A stretch of 64,000 nt of DNA, taken from Benincasa hispida (Eukaryota; Streptophyta; Magnoliopsida; Cucurbitales; Cucurbitaceae). Below are positions 11,568-21,889 of this stretch, piece by piece (the stretch's first letter is position 1; each line of letters begins with the position of its first letter). The notes under the pieces are model-generated. The model had not been told where the DNA came from and did no database searches. It saw nothing but the letters and a program-made list of their open reading frames with translations. Location: positions 39,130,414 through 39,194,413 of the forward strand of contig NC_052350.1 of NCBI RefSeq assembly GCF_009727055.1. The letters are read 5' to 3'. A program made the translations under genes and the position numbers.

Positions 11568-13610
11568 AGGGTTATTTGGGTTGAAAAAATTTACAACCCT
11601 CGGATTGGGTCTAAAACGTTTTTCAATCCAACCCAACCCAATCCATGAACATCCTTAATATATATATATACACAGAGAGATTTGGTTGCTTATTGGCTGC
11701 ATCTATCTTCTATTCATAATTCATATAATATCTAATAAAAAATTGTCATGTGATAATTTTTCTTAAAAATTGAGTTATTTTTAATATGTTGGAAAAAAGG
11801 ATGCATGAGATTAGGTGCAATTTGTATATATATATGAAATAGAAGGACAATGATTAAGAGTATAGATTACACCTAATCCGATGTATTCCATTTTCTTTAC
11901 ATAGTAAAAAGGAATAAAAAATCCAATATTTCTTTTGAAAAAAAGACGAAGATTTTTATTGGTGTACAGCCCTATGCTGCAAAGATTTATTTATTTGTTG
12001 CGCTTAAAGGAGACCTATAGAAGGGTCATTTGTTTTCTAACTTCATTTTTTGTTGTCTTTCCTGCCCAAAACAGTTATCTGGTCTCACTTCCCAACTAGA
12101 TGTTTTGGAATGAATTAATGAAGGTTTGGTTTGACCTGTTTTCTTTAATGTTGGGGGGTTAAGAGCAGAATGGAAATCCATCAAAATTACCAAATAGAAT
12201 TTCAAAAGAGTGTTGGTTATTTTTCTAAATCCCTAAACTTTATTTAAATTACTAATCTGATCTTATTGTTTGAACTTAGCTTTAATTTTGTTTTCAGGAT
12301 TTTAAAAGTTTCAAGTAGGTATTTATGGTTTGGACTTAATTTGTTCTTTATGGATCAAACCTTACTAGTCATATTAGTCAATATAAGTCCTTATTATATT
12401 GAATTATGCATTGTGTTGCCCATTTACAATATGGGTGAATACTAAAATCGATCCAAGCGAAATAATTGACAAAATTTAATCAACTGAAAATTTAGTTTTT
12501 ACTGTGTGAAATTACAAGAAACCCAAAATTTTAGGTTCGGATCGGTTTTGGATTTTAGATGGTAAGGAGCTAACGATTTATATTTGATGGACTATGTCAA
12601 TTGGCCATTTAGTTTTTATTGAATAAAGAATATGAGAAAATGAGTGAATCTTTCAAAAGGGTAAAAACAATTTACAGATGACTTGTGAGGGTTATATAGG
12701 AACTGAATGAAAGCTAAACCCAAACCAGGGAAACAAACTTCAAATTGAATATTTAACCTTATTTTTGTCATTAATTTTTTTTAATCACCACTTTATAACA
12801 AGAACTGAAATCTATTTTGAAATTTGATATTAGACTACTCAAGGGTCAAAATGTCGATGTCGATATCGATAACGAGATTTCAGTTTTACAGATGTATCAA
12901 TAAATATCTCGATAAAATATCGATATTGATAGATATTCAACATCAAAGTAGTATGGAAAAAGGTTTAAAGACTTATAGTTTCAATTGAGAAGTTAACGAC
13001 ATGTTTGTGATGGTGATGCAGTTGTTCATGGCCCAAAAGGATCACCCTTTCAAACATCAGAGTATGAACACTCCTCCATTCCTGCCACTGTCAAGAAGCT
13101 CTTCAATCTTTCATCTCCCTTCCTCACCAAGAGGGACGAGTGGGCCGGATCCTTCGAATTCATCGTGCAAACCCGCACCGAACCTAGAACCGACTGTCCC
13201 GGTGAGTCCAAAACACATCAACCATATATTACTCTAAACCAAACCCAAAGAAAAACTATCAATTTGAACTTACATTTATGTTTACCATTTTTGATATAGA
13301 ACAACTCCCAACGCCGGTGAAGATCCGAGACACCCCGGCGAACGAAAATGCGAAGCTGACCGAGTTTCAGCAGGAGCTGATGCAATTGGCTGCAGTTATG
13401 AAAGGAGATAATATCTTCACTAGTTACCCTGAAGCCATTGGAAAGGATATGAATGTGAAAGAAGGTAGGCAGTATATGAGAGAGGCTGTAAGGAGATTCT
13501 TTGAGGCAGGGCGTTTAGCTAAGAGAATGGGAGTTAGTGAAGACCAAATTGTTCAAATGAGACCATCTCTTGCTACAAGATCCTCACTTAAACCTAAACA
13601 GTTGCCTTAA
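8509..13610 (+). CDS. NPC: Non-specific phospholipase C (NPC2/NPC6-like), 4 exons
   Basis: Exons are 8509-9011, 9121-9728, 13022-13201 and 13300-13610; all three introns have GT-AG ends, and the joined frame gives 533 residues, close to the usual family length of about 510-540. Plant NPCs hydrolyse common phospholipids such as phosphatidylcholine to diacylglycerol and act in membrane remodelling, phosphate starvation and signalling. Residues about 12-36 form a hydrophobic signal peptide with likely cleavage near HAS (35-37). The phosphoesterase-family motifs are intact: ENRSFD (48-53), TQPNR (177-181), [10 protein letters not shown] (318-327) and GVRVP (354-358) followed by SPW. Exon 3 supplies the conserved segment with [22 protein letters not shown] and [14 protein letters not shown] 8509 is chosen as the first in frame; Met11 (8539) is an alternative that keeps the signal peptide. 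I recognise the NPC2/NPC6 type but cannot separate the two by eye. No frameshift or missing key residue is seen. Confidence 0.95.
9012..9120 (+). other. NPC intron 1 (109 bp)
   Basis: The donor is AG|gtgatt and the acceptor tttttacag|GTGG. Splicing restores an Arg codon followed by [13 protein letters not shown]. Reading through instead gives a TGA at 9013-9015. Confidence 0.93.
11057..11657. mobile_element. hAT-like non-autonomous element inside NPC intron 2
   Basis: The ends are TAGGGGTTCA on the left and, reverse-complemented on the right, TAAGGATGTTCATGG. 'gggttgg' / 'ccaaccc' words lie near both ends and 'gggttgaattgg' blocks inside. It is flanked by ATATATAT on both sides (11049-11056 and 11658-11665), which fits an 8-bp hAT duplication but is weak evidence because the flanks are AT-repeat sequence. 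No transposase is present. Confidence 0.55.
11525..11563. repeat. Homopolymer T run (39 bases)
   Basis: An uninterrupted T run inside the intronic hAT-like element, between 'gttgggttggg' and 'aataagggttatttgggttg'. The exact length is probably unreliable and polymorphic. Confidence 0.9.
13202..13299 (+). other. NPC intron 3 (98 bp)
   Basis: The donor is CCCG|gtgagt and the acceptor ttttgatatag|AACAACTCCC. The join reads [14 protein letters not shown] in frame. Confidence 0.92.
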
Positions 13611-14095
13611 TAGACATGAAAAAGGGATAAGAAAACTAGGGAAGAGATTGAAAAAAGGCGAACATCGACGATGTCGAAAGCACATTTGTGTAACTCTTTA
13701 CAAAGTGTTTGGCTCACAGAAATAGGTTGGTTTAGATAAGAGTTGTACTTGAGAAGGTGAGTTTATGTTTGGTATGTGAATTCACTTGTCTTATGGTATA
13801 GGTTTTTTCGCTTAGTCTAAGAGTATATCACACATATATGAAAGAAGATTGCACAAATTTATCAACCACATACTATATATCTATTAATTGATTGCCCATT
13901 TTGGTTGTTGAGGATTGTATTTACTTACTCTATGAATTTTTTAAAGTAAAATTTTCCAAACACAAGCATAACTCAATTGGAAAAGTTTGTAGGAAAAAAA
14001 AAAAAACTTTTTTGGTCCTAAATTTTGAAGAATAGATGTATTTAGTATTTGATATAAGTTTTAATTTTATGATTATACAATAAGATTCTAACATT
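13611..14095 (+). other. NPC 3' untranslated region and spacer
   Basis: The TAA at 13608-13610 is followed by about 300 bp of ordinary AT-moderate sequence that may be the 3' UTR. No clear AATAAA signal is placed well enough to call a poly(A) site. Confidence 0.4.
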
Positions 14096-14435
14096 GTATC
14101 AATAAAAGCTAAGAACTTTAAACTAGATGATTTTTACAATAACATAAGTTAGAGTAACATAGCTTGATTGATTGACCTTCCTTTAAAACTTGATTAGGTA
14201 TTTTATGGAGAGAAAATAACTACTTAATGAGGTAGAAAGATGACTGATCCTAGGGTTTTATCTTTATATAGACACATTTTATCATGATGTTTAATTATGA
14301 TAGGAGGTGTCTTTCATACACCTCCTATCAATATTTTACTTGATTGACCCAATAAAATAATGTCTAAAAGATAAATTAACATCTAATGGATATGAGCATA
14401 CTAATGATAGTATTAAATTTAAAATAAATCTAACA
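14096..14435 (-). mobile_element. Short copia LTR (about 340 bp)
   Basis: The right edge is ATCTAACA, followed by 'ttctcccaacttg', which on the minus strand is a polypurine tract (CAAGTTGGGAGAA) abutting TGTTAGAT. This is the 3' LTR boundary of the minus-strand copia remains at 15031-17250. The left edge at TGTATC is approximate. A 13-bp perfect hairpin lies inside. Confidence 0.6.
14298..14330 (-). repeat. Perfect 13-bp hairpin within the LTR
   Basis: Arms TGATAGGAGGTGT and ACACCTCCTATCA are separated by a 7-base loop. It lies where a short copia LTR would carry its transcript end region, but the function is not shown. Confidence 0.7.
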
Positions 14436-14475
14436 TTCTCCCAACTTGATCCATTTAACATTATTTACCAAAGTA

Positions 14476-14559
14476 GTTTCACTTTTTTCATCATTCTTAA
14501 AAATAAATTTAAAATTTGTTTCACTTTTTTCATCATTTTTAAAAATAAATTTAAAATTT
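14476..14559. repeat. 42-bp tandem duplication
   Basis: Two adjacent copies of a unit starting 'gtttcacttttttcatcatt', with a single obvious difference (c/t). Confidence 0.75.
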
Positions 14560-15030
14560 TACTTCATAATTATTGTAAATTAATAATAGACATTGACATC
14601 AATGATTGAAAGGAGTATTTAATGAAAAATTTAGGTTAAAAATGTAAAATCTTAAAACCTAGATATCAAATTGGAACAAAACTCAAATCTCAAGGGTAAA
14701 ATTATAACATTTTGAAACTTAGAGACTAAATAGAAACCAAAATAAAAATCTAAGGACTAAATGTGTAACATTTTGAAACCTAGGAACCAAATAGAAACTA
14801 TAATAACAACCTAGGGACCAAAAATGTATTTTTCCCTAAAGATAATCAATAATGATTCAACAATATGTGTCTTTAACAATGACAATGTTTTGTTTGATTT
14901 ATGTAATTCATTTTTGTATATACAAATCATAAGAAACATGAATGTTAAGATAAAACAAAAAACAATAAATAAATGAGTTTAGAGTGTCAAATAACATAGT
15001 CATAATATCAATAATAGTATCTACTAATTA
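14560..15030. other. AT-rich filler between LTR and pol remains
   Basis: It contains 'gggaccaaaaatg' and 'gagactaaatagaaacc' text similar to the inverted repeat upstream of the NPC gene (7.5-8.0 kb), probably a MITE copy inserted in the copia element. No open frame of interest. Confidence 0.4.
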
Positions 15031-17250
15031 ATGCCCATACATTTGACATGTTCATTAAATGTCTTTGGTGGCAATCCTCTAGTTAGTAGATTTGCAATCA
15101 TAAGATTAGTACTAATGTGTGTTTATGGAAACCCTTTGTTTATGAACTTCTTCTTAATGGCAAAATATTTTAATTTCATATGTTTAACACCTTTTGAATA
15201 CCTGTCATTTTTTAGAAGAGTCTGCTGTAGAAATATCACAATAAATTTTCAGTTGCTCGACAATATTGTCGATAATTCAAATTCTAAAATAAAGTTTCAC
15301 AATCATAAACCATATGCTGTAGCCTCAAAGCATGCTACAAATTTAGCTTCTAGATGATAGATTGCTTCACACTCTTCCATGAAATTTCTAATCCAACTAA
15401 TAGAAACAAATTGCCAAATGTGGATTTTTGTGTATTCACATAGCCAGCGAAATCTAAATTTGAATATCCAATCACCTCAAGATAATCAGATCTTCTGTAA
15501 GTAAGCAATTAATTCTTCATTCCTTGCAGATACCTTAACACTTTTTTGTAGCTTTCTAACGATCCATTCCTAGATTATTTTGTTACTGCCCCTCAAACCG
15601 ACAACAAAACTGATGTCTGGTCTGATACAAGCTTGTGCATATATTAAGTTTCCAACAATAGATGCATAAGAAATGATTTTCATTTGATTTAGTTCCAATT
15701 CATTTTTTAGACATTGCATGAGACTAAACTTATCTCCCTTCTGAATTTGGACTATGCTTGATTAACATTTATCCATCTTAAATTTCTCTATCTTTATTAG
15801 TACGCTTTTTGAGACAATCCTAACAATCCATTTTCTCGATCAGAGAATATTTCAATTACAATTGTAGATTTGTGTATAGTATAGTTGTCTTAGTTTTATT
15901 TTAGTTATCATTCTCTTAAATATTCTTCATTTTGTAATTAGTTCCCTTAGTTAGAATTTCTCTTGTATTATATTTGATATATACATCAATCAACGAAATT
16001 TTCTTTAAACCTAAAAGATGCGATAATATTTTAAACTTAAGATACCATTTTCGAAAAGGTTGTTTAAGTTCATACATTAACTTCTTTAGCTTACATACCA
16101 TATGTTCCTTTCCTTCAACCACAAAACCTTCTCGTTGATCCATGAACACTTTTTCATCTAAATTTCTGTTTGGAAATGATCAATCTATAACTCATAATGA
16201 GTAATTAAAGCCATAATAATTCTCAATGAATCTTTTTTAAAGACAGGAGAAAATGTCTCTGTATAATCAATATCATCTTTTTGGGTATAACTTTTAACAA
16301 TGAGTCTAACCTTGTGTTATTCAATAGAACTATTTAACTCACTTTTGGTCTTAAAGATCCATTTACACCTGACTCTTTTACTTTCTTTAGACAATTCTAC
16401 AAGATCCCAAACCTCATTGTAATCCAGTGATTTTAATTCTTATTTCATGACATCTAACTATCTAGTAGAATTGTCACTTTTAATGGCTTGTGAAAATGAA
16501 ATTGGATCATTATCAATGCTGAAGTCAAATTCTGACTCATGCAAATAAACTACATAATAATCAGAAATAGCTGATCTCTTTGTCTTACAGATCACTTTAG
16601 TTATATTTTCTTGTGGTTCCTCAGTTACAGGTTCATTCATCATAATATCATTATGTGGTGTTTGATCATTAATGTGTTGTTCTTGTGGATTGTTAATAGA
16701 ATCAACAACTATATGAAAAACAATTGGGGAAGAAGATAGATGAAAGAATTTGCACCCTAACTTCTTGAATTTCCACTCTACATTGTTCCAAACTTCTACT
16801 AATTTTGCAATTCTCAATGAATCTTGCATTTCCAATTTCAACTATTTACATACTGTGATTAGAACAATAAAACATATATCCTTTTCATTTTTCTGGATAA
16901 GCAATGAAGAAATGATTGGTTATTGTTGAATCCAATTCCTTTTCCTGTGAATTATGAATTTTTACTTCTGCTTGGTACTCTCAAACGTGTTGATACCTTA
17001 AACTGGATTTCCTTCCTGTCAACAGTTTAAAAAGTGTATCTAGAACTGACATACTAGGAACTCTGTTTAATAAGTATTGAGCAGTTTTTAAAGCATACAT
17101 CCACAAAGATATGAGTGAAGATGAATTGATTAATATAGTCCTAACAATTTTGGCAACTATGGACTTAATATTGTTTAGTAGACTCAATCTATTTGATCTA
17201 CTCCAAACTTTATAGTGTTGAAGCATTAGTAAGTGCAACAATTTTCTTAT
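15031..17250 (-). pseudogene. Decayed Ty1-copia pol (integrase C-end, RT, RNase H)
   Basis: On the minus strand the domains run right to left in the correct copia order. Integrase C-terminal text SLWMYALKTAQYLLNRVPSM is at 17241-16981. An acidic linker with SDYYVVYLHESEFDF is at 16841-16458. Reverse transcriptase text EGFVVEGKEHMVCKLKKLMY is at about 16149-16060. RNase H text RRSDYLEVIGYSN is near 15500-15450 and the pol end LLTRGLPPKTFNEHVKCMG is at about 15100-15035. Frames are broken by several stops and frameshifts, and gag, protease and the integrase core are missing, so the element is dead. The related 3' LTR is at 14096-14435. Confidence 0.85.
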
Positions 17251-18318
17251 TTAAGAGTGCCAAATCAAGATCCATAACATCAAGATGGAATCGGATTTGT
17301 TCTTTCTAATCAGAGAAATTGAAACTTGATTGTAGATGTAGCTCGTAAATAATGAAAAATGAAATAAAATATTGCAAATATAGAATAAATATGCTTATAA
17401 GAACCTGTAAAAATTTAACACCATAAAGAGTCCAATACCTAAATGCAGCAACCAATTTATCGAGAATATTGATCTTATTAGCAAAAACAGAAAACTATTC
17501 TGAGGCAAGTACTTTAAAAATTTAAACATTTCATTATTCATGCAAGTACTTTCCTAAGAAAACATGCCCCAAATGTAGATCTTATACAATTTTATTTTTT
17601 TTTTTTAAAAAAAAAACAATTAAAAAAGAAGAAGAAGAAACAGGTAAGCAAGCAGTAGGATGAAACAGTTAACCAACAAAAGCACTTAGGATGTTTGAAT
17701 CAAAGGGAATCTTCTACAATAACAACGAATGGAGAAATTAAAACAACCTGCAATATCTGTTCTATATGGACAGTTTGTTCTACTAATCAAACTAGTTCAA
17801 GATAGAAAATGAATGTTTGATCAGTACTCATTTTACTTGCATTTTCTAGCCAGACGTGAAAAGGCATAGACTTTGGATGTTTACCGCCATCTTAAAACAA
17901 TCAATGATTGAATGAAGTCATATTTTGTAAACATCGGGAAGAAACTGATAGAATCCGAATACACTGAAAGACAAACGATAATCGAAATACAAGATAAACC
18001 GAGTGTTCGAGATACTTGGATCCTCTCAATCTTGAGATAACTCTCAAGCCCTAATTCATATACCAAATGTTGCTTATGTTCTCCATTCCCCTCTCCCTCT
18101 ACTTATAACCAATAAATATAACCAACTTCCTATCTAATTATTATTATTCCCTTAATACCCTAATAACTCCCTAATACCGATCCTTTGGATATAGTTTTAG
18201 TGGACTTATCGCTGCACATCCTAACCAGGAAAAGAAAATTGTCCAACCTCTCATAGAAATAAAACTAAAGTATGCATGTTTGAGAGAATAATGAGAAGTA
18301 AAAATAAGAAAATTGAAA
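17251..18318. other. Non-coding spacer, probable repeat debris
   Basis: An AT-rich stretch with poly-purine and poly-pyrimidine runs near 17590-17630. The part at 17940-18180 ('gagataactctcaagccctaattc') resembles retroelement leader or LTR text, but no boundary could be found. No gene is recognised. Confidence 0.35.
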
Positions 18319-18392
18319 TGTCTGAGCCCGGGTTCAAACTGGGGACCTTTAGTGTGTGAGACTAGCGTGATAACCAACTACACCACCCAAAC
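18319..18392 (-). tRNA. tRNA-Val (CAC), probably decayed
   Basis: On the minus strand the sequence folds as a cloverleaf: acceptor GTTTGGG with CTCAGAC plus discriminator A, D-arm text TGGTGTAGTTGGTTATCACG, anticodon stem-loop CTAGT-CTCACAC-ACTAA giving anticodon CAC, and T-arm CCCAG-TTTGAAC-CCGGG. Compared with the usual plant tRNA-Val(CAC), the T-loop TTCGAA has become TTTGAA, a T-stem CG has become CA, and the last anticodon-stem pair is mismatched. These are C-to-T type changes seen in methylated, unselected copies. A T5 stretch lies about 16 bp past the 3' end and could end Pol III transcription. It may be a pseudogene or an old retroposed copy. Confidence 0.75.
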
Positions 18393-18830
18393 AACCTCAA
18401 TCAAAGAACAAAATTTAAAACATATTATTTTAAGTTTACATATTTTATTTCGAAGAGGAAAAAATTGGATTGCTATTATTAGAAGGGTTGAAAGTACAAT
18501 GATATAAGATGAAAATAAAAGAAAAGGGATTGAGAGTATAAAATACCATTAAAAGCAATTATCAAAATAGTTAACTCATATTCCGAAGGAAATTGAAAAT
18601 ATATTTCTTTATCACTGATAAAGGCATTATCAATTAACAATGTTCCAGAATTACTAAATGAAAGCAATCTCTTGCTATCTCAATAAATATTTGCTTCTCA
18701 TGATTTAAAATAGACTTCACAAAAAGCTTCTCTTTGATATGTACAAAATGTAATGAATGTTTCAACATTCATAAGTAAACAATCCTTGAACACTAATCTA
18801 ACAACCATCGACATGTGAGTTCACAAAATT
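18393..18830. other. AT-rich spacer
   Basis: No supported frame or RNA. It could include degraded downstream sequence of the IST1-like fragment, but no conserved residues were recognised. Confidence 0.35.
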
Positions 18831-19030
18831 TCAAGGACACAAAACAGCAGCCACGATCGATCCGAAACGCTCTTCGAACAACTTTTGAACCAATTTAAGC
18901 TCGGGAAAATCCCCACATCTTGCCAAGACAAATATGAGACTTGAAATTGCTTCAATAATATCATCTGGGCAGGTCCTAATAGAGACCAACAAACCAAGAC
19001 ATATAAGATTGTTTTTTTCAATCAAACCTC
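18831..19030 (-). pseudogene. IST1-like (ESCRT-III/Vps4-associated) exon fragment
   Basis: The minus-strand frame contains CPDDIIEAISSLIF, ARCGDFPELKLVQKLF and EERFG, which follow the conserved plant IST1-like pattern (CP-D-EA-SSLIFA-RC-D-PEL-RKLF--RYG). IST1 proteins bind Vps4 and other ESCRT-III subunits on endosomes. A splice-acceptor-like 'tgtcattttttag' precedes 19030. After the FG motif the frame reaches TGA where the family normally continues (about 'LNxxPGNLVN'), and the other exons of the roughly 180-residue domain are not seen nearby. I read it as a gene fragment or pseudogene; a single exon of a heavily fragmented gene is the alternative. Confidence 0.6.
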
Positions 19031-20091
19031 CTAAAAAATGACAACAATTAGGCATATTTTATATAAGGAAACTTCACTAGGATGAACTAACAGAATTTTC
19101 AATCAATCACAAGCTCCCGTCAAGATTTCATCTTGAATAAGCTACTCAACCTGATATAGAAACAAAGACATTAAATTTCTAGTCAACAACTCAGTGAAAG
19201 AGTATTCTGTTGAATTCTAACATACCCTTTTGAAAGCAATTTGTTGATAGCCATTGTTAATCAGCTTAAGCAAATAACATCTGTTATTCATACAAAAAAT
19301 ATTAAATCATACACGCACTTTATCCATGATATTGTTTTAAACATCCATCATACAGAAGAAGGATAGCTATACTGATTCGGTATACTCTAAAAACGCCTTT
19401 GATACAATATTGACGATCTTTGAAGCAATAATCTATTTGTAAATAAGATTAGTTTCATTCAGATCATAAAAATTCTAACAACTAATTAAACAACAAACTA
19501 AAATTAATAGCTTAAAAGGTATAAAGATGCTCATATAGATCAATAAAGTTTGTACTATTTGGAAGGTTAACATTTTGACAATTGATTATTATTTCTTGTT
19601 TGAAGGAAGGTTCCACCTCGTCGACTTCCATGGAAATTAAAACAGTTATATTACTTTGACATGTACCAACTTAATAAGTTGAATGAAGATTGACAATGAA
19701 GTTTTTCTACACTGTATTTTGAAAAAAAACAAGAAATAAGATATGAAAAGAAAAGAAATATCACAAAGCAATAAGCACTCAAGAATTAGAATGAACCTCT
19801 TACAAGCTCACACATTGAAGTCCACCCCAGATTTGAGAATTCAGTGACAGTTGATGATCAATCACATGCTTTAGGTGCCCTTAGCACCTTAGAAGACATA
19901 TCAGAGAGACAACCTGCAACCATAGATGATTACCTTCTTTCAAGAGATAGAAAGGACAGAGTAGGACATAGATGATTACCTTCTATGGAGGATTTACTTG
20001 GGGAATTTATAAAGGAATCAAGGAGTTGGACAAACTTCTTTGAAAGAACTCTAACAAGCAACACGACGACCATTAATATTATTGAAGTTGA
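19031..20091. other. Spacer without recognised gene
   Basis: AT-rich and non-coding by eye. The phrase 'catagatgattaccttct' occurs twice, about 47 bp apart (near 19920 and 19967), a small duplication. No other IST1-domain text was identified. Confidence 0.35.
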
Positions 20092-20240
20092 TGTTGGGTT
20101 GTATGTCCTAAAACTCGCCGTTTATAATGATAAACATATTTTATATCAATAAAGATGTTATTGATGTTTATTCGATAAAACTGTTATTGAATATGTGAAT
20201 TGCACTTATAAAGACTAAATCTAATAAACTAAAGATCCAT
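20092..20240 (+). mobile_element. 5' fragment of a copia LTR
   Basis: It begins TGTTGGGTTGTATGTCC and continues with 'aaactcgccgtttataatg', closely parallel to 56043 onwards and to the reverse complement of the LTR end at 63721. Similarity fades after about 20240, so only the LTR start is preserved. Confidence 0.6.
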
Positions 20241-21198
20241 AATATTACGATTGTTTGAATGCTCAAAATTCAAAAGTTCAAGAATTAATTTTGGTAAGAA
20301 AGTTCCTAATTAAAACAAGAAATCTTAATTTTTGCAACCTATTGTTATGCAACAGTGCCAAACAAGATTTGTATATAAGAAATTAATTGAATCAAGGCGT
20401 CAACTATTTTCCATTAATTTCTATTCAAATTCAACACAAGAACATTCAAGAATGCAGAAAATTCAAGAAAATACACAAAAGATCTCAAGAAATTAACCTA
20501 GACTAAAGATTTCTCAAAAAAACTACTTACCTAGCCATAAATTGGAGAAGTCTTGGGAATCCATTGAAGAATTGATGTTACATGAAGAGATTTACAAAAA
20601 GACTTGTGAATTTACAAGAAATCTCTCAAGACAAAAGTAAAGTTCGTGGTTTTCTCTCAAATTTTCAAACTGAAATTTCCATTTATTCTCAAAAATTGAA
20701 AATCTCTCTCTTGAGAAATTTAGACAATTGAAGCATATATTTGATGAGGGTCGCAGCGTTGCAACCCTAGCTCAACACTAATCCGACACTTGGTTGCGCA
20801 AGGCGCGTGCACATTTTATTTTTCCTTGTCAACTTTCGGAGTGTTGCAATACTTGGTATAGAATTTTGATGCTGCCTTGTTTTTGCAGCTACTGTCTTCT
20901 AGCGTTGAGGAATTGTTGGACTTAGTTTCGTTGGGAGCGTTGCGACGCTCTGAGTGTTGCTTAAGGCGTGCAGATTTGAATCATTTGAGAGGTAGAAGGG
21001 TAATTTGTCATTGCCTCTTCTTCTTAGTTAATTCTTTTGTCTAATATGGCTCCATTTAGCTCCAAACTTCTCGTAATTACTCCAAAAGTGTCGAGATTGG
21101 ATTTTACCTACAAAATGAACATTTTAAGCAAACAAATAACATAGAATTGAGGGAATTAACATAGAGAATTAATTCTTTTCAAGACTATAAAAACTGGC
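20241..21198. other. Retroelement-like leader with 'gcgttgcaac' words
   Basis: No open frame is seen. At 20745-20960 several half-sites of the palindromic word AGCGTTGCAACGCT occur, including 'gagcgttgcgacgctc' at about 20937. The same word family recurs inside the CACTA element at 54750-54900. It lies directly upstream of the gypsy RT and may be part of the same element. Confidence 0.35.
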
Positions 21199-21889
21199 AT
21201 GACAATAGTTAAAAATGAAAAAGGTGAAATGATTCCAATTAGAATTCAAAATGGTTGGCGAATGTGTATTAATTTTCGAAAATTAAATGAGTTAACTAAA
21301 AAAGATCATTTTCCAATACCCTTAACCAAAAAAGATCATTTTCCCATACCCTTTCTTGACAAAATGGTGGAACGACTTGCCGTAAAACCACTTTTCTGTT
21401 TTCTATATGGTTTTTCAGGTTTCCATCAAATTCCAATTGCCCAAGAAGACTAAGAGGAGATGACTTTCACTTGCACCTACGAAATGTACGCCTATTAGGA
21501 GGATGCCTTTTGGGCTTTGTAATGCCCCAGATACTTTTCAAAGGTGCATGTTAAGTATATTTTCTGATTTCATAAAAAACTGTATAGTGGTCTTCCTGGA
21601 TAATTTTACAGTCTATGGGAATTCCTTTGAAGAATGTTTGCATAATGTTAGCTTAATCATGAAAAGATGCATTGAAACAAACTTAGTTCTTAATTATGAG
21701 AAGTTTCATTTTATGGCTATCCATGGTATTATATTAGGACATCTAGACTCAATAAAAGGAATAGAGGTAGACAACGCTAAAATAGATGTTATTGCGAACC
21801 TCCCCTATCCCATAAATGTTAGGGAAGTCTGCTATTTTCTTGAAAGTGCAAGATTCTACGGACGATTCATGAAGGATTTTTCAAAGACC
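21199..21889 (+). pseudogene. Truncated Ty3-gypsy reverse transcriptase
   Basis: The frame contains NGWRMCINFRKLN, KKDHFPIPFLDKMVERLA, GFSGFHQIPIAQED, MPFGLCNAPDTFQRCM and RFYGRFMKDFSK, in the order of Athila/Tat-type gypsy RTs. It is dead: a stop at 21451-21453, a frameshift near 21496 between the two readable halves, an in-frame duplication that repeats LTKKDHFPIP, and FLDNF where the catalytic motif should be (F/Y)-x-DD, so the second Asp is Asn. After DFSK the sequence switches without transition into satellite DNA, so RNase H and integrase are missing. Confidence 0.88.

Larger units (their letters stand above)
9729..13021 (+). other. NPC intron 2 (3,293 bp)
   Basis: The donor is ACGG|gtatgt and the acceptor ggtgatgcag|TTGTTCATGG; the join reads [13 protein letters not shown], as expected in the family. 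The intron is far longer than introns 1 and 3. It contains a hAT-like element (11057-11657), a 39-base T run and AT-rich filler. 'atcgat' words cluster at about 12850-12940. No other gene is seen inside it. Confidence 0.92.
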
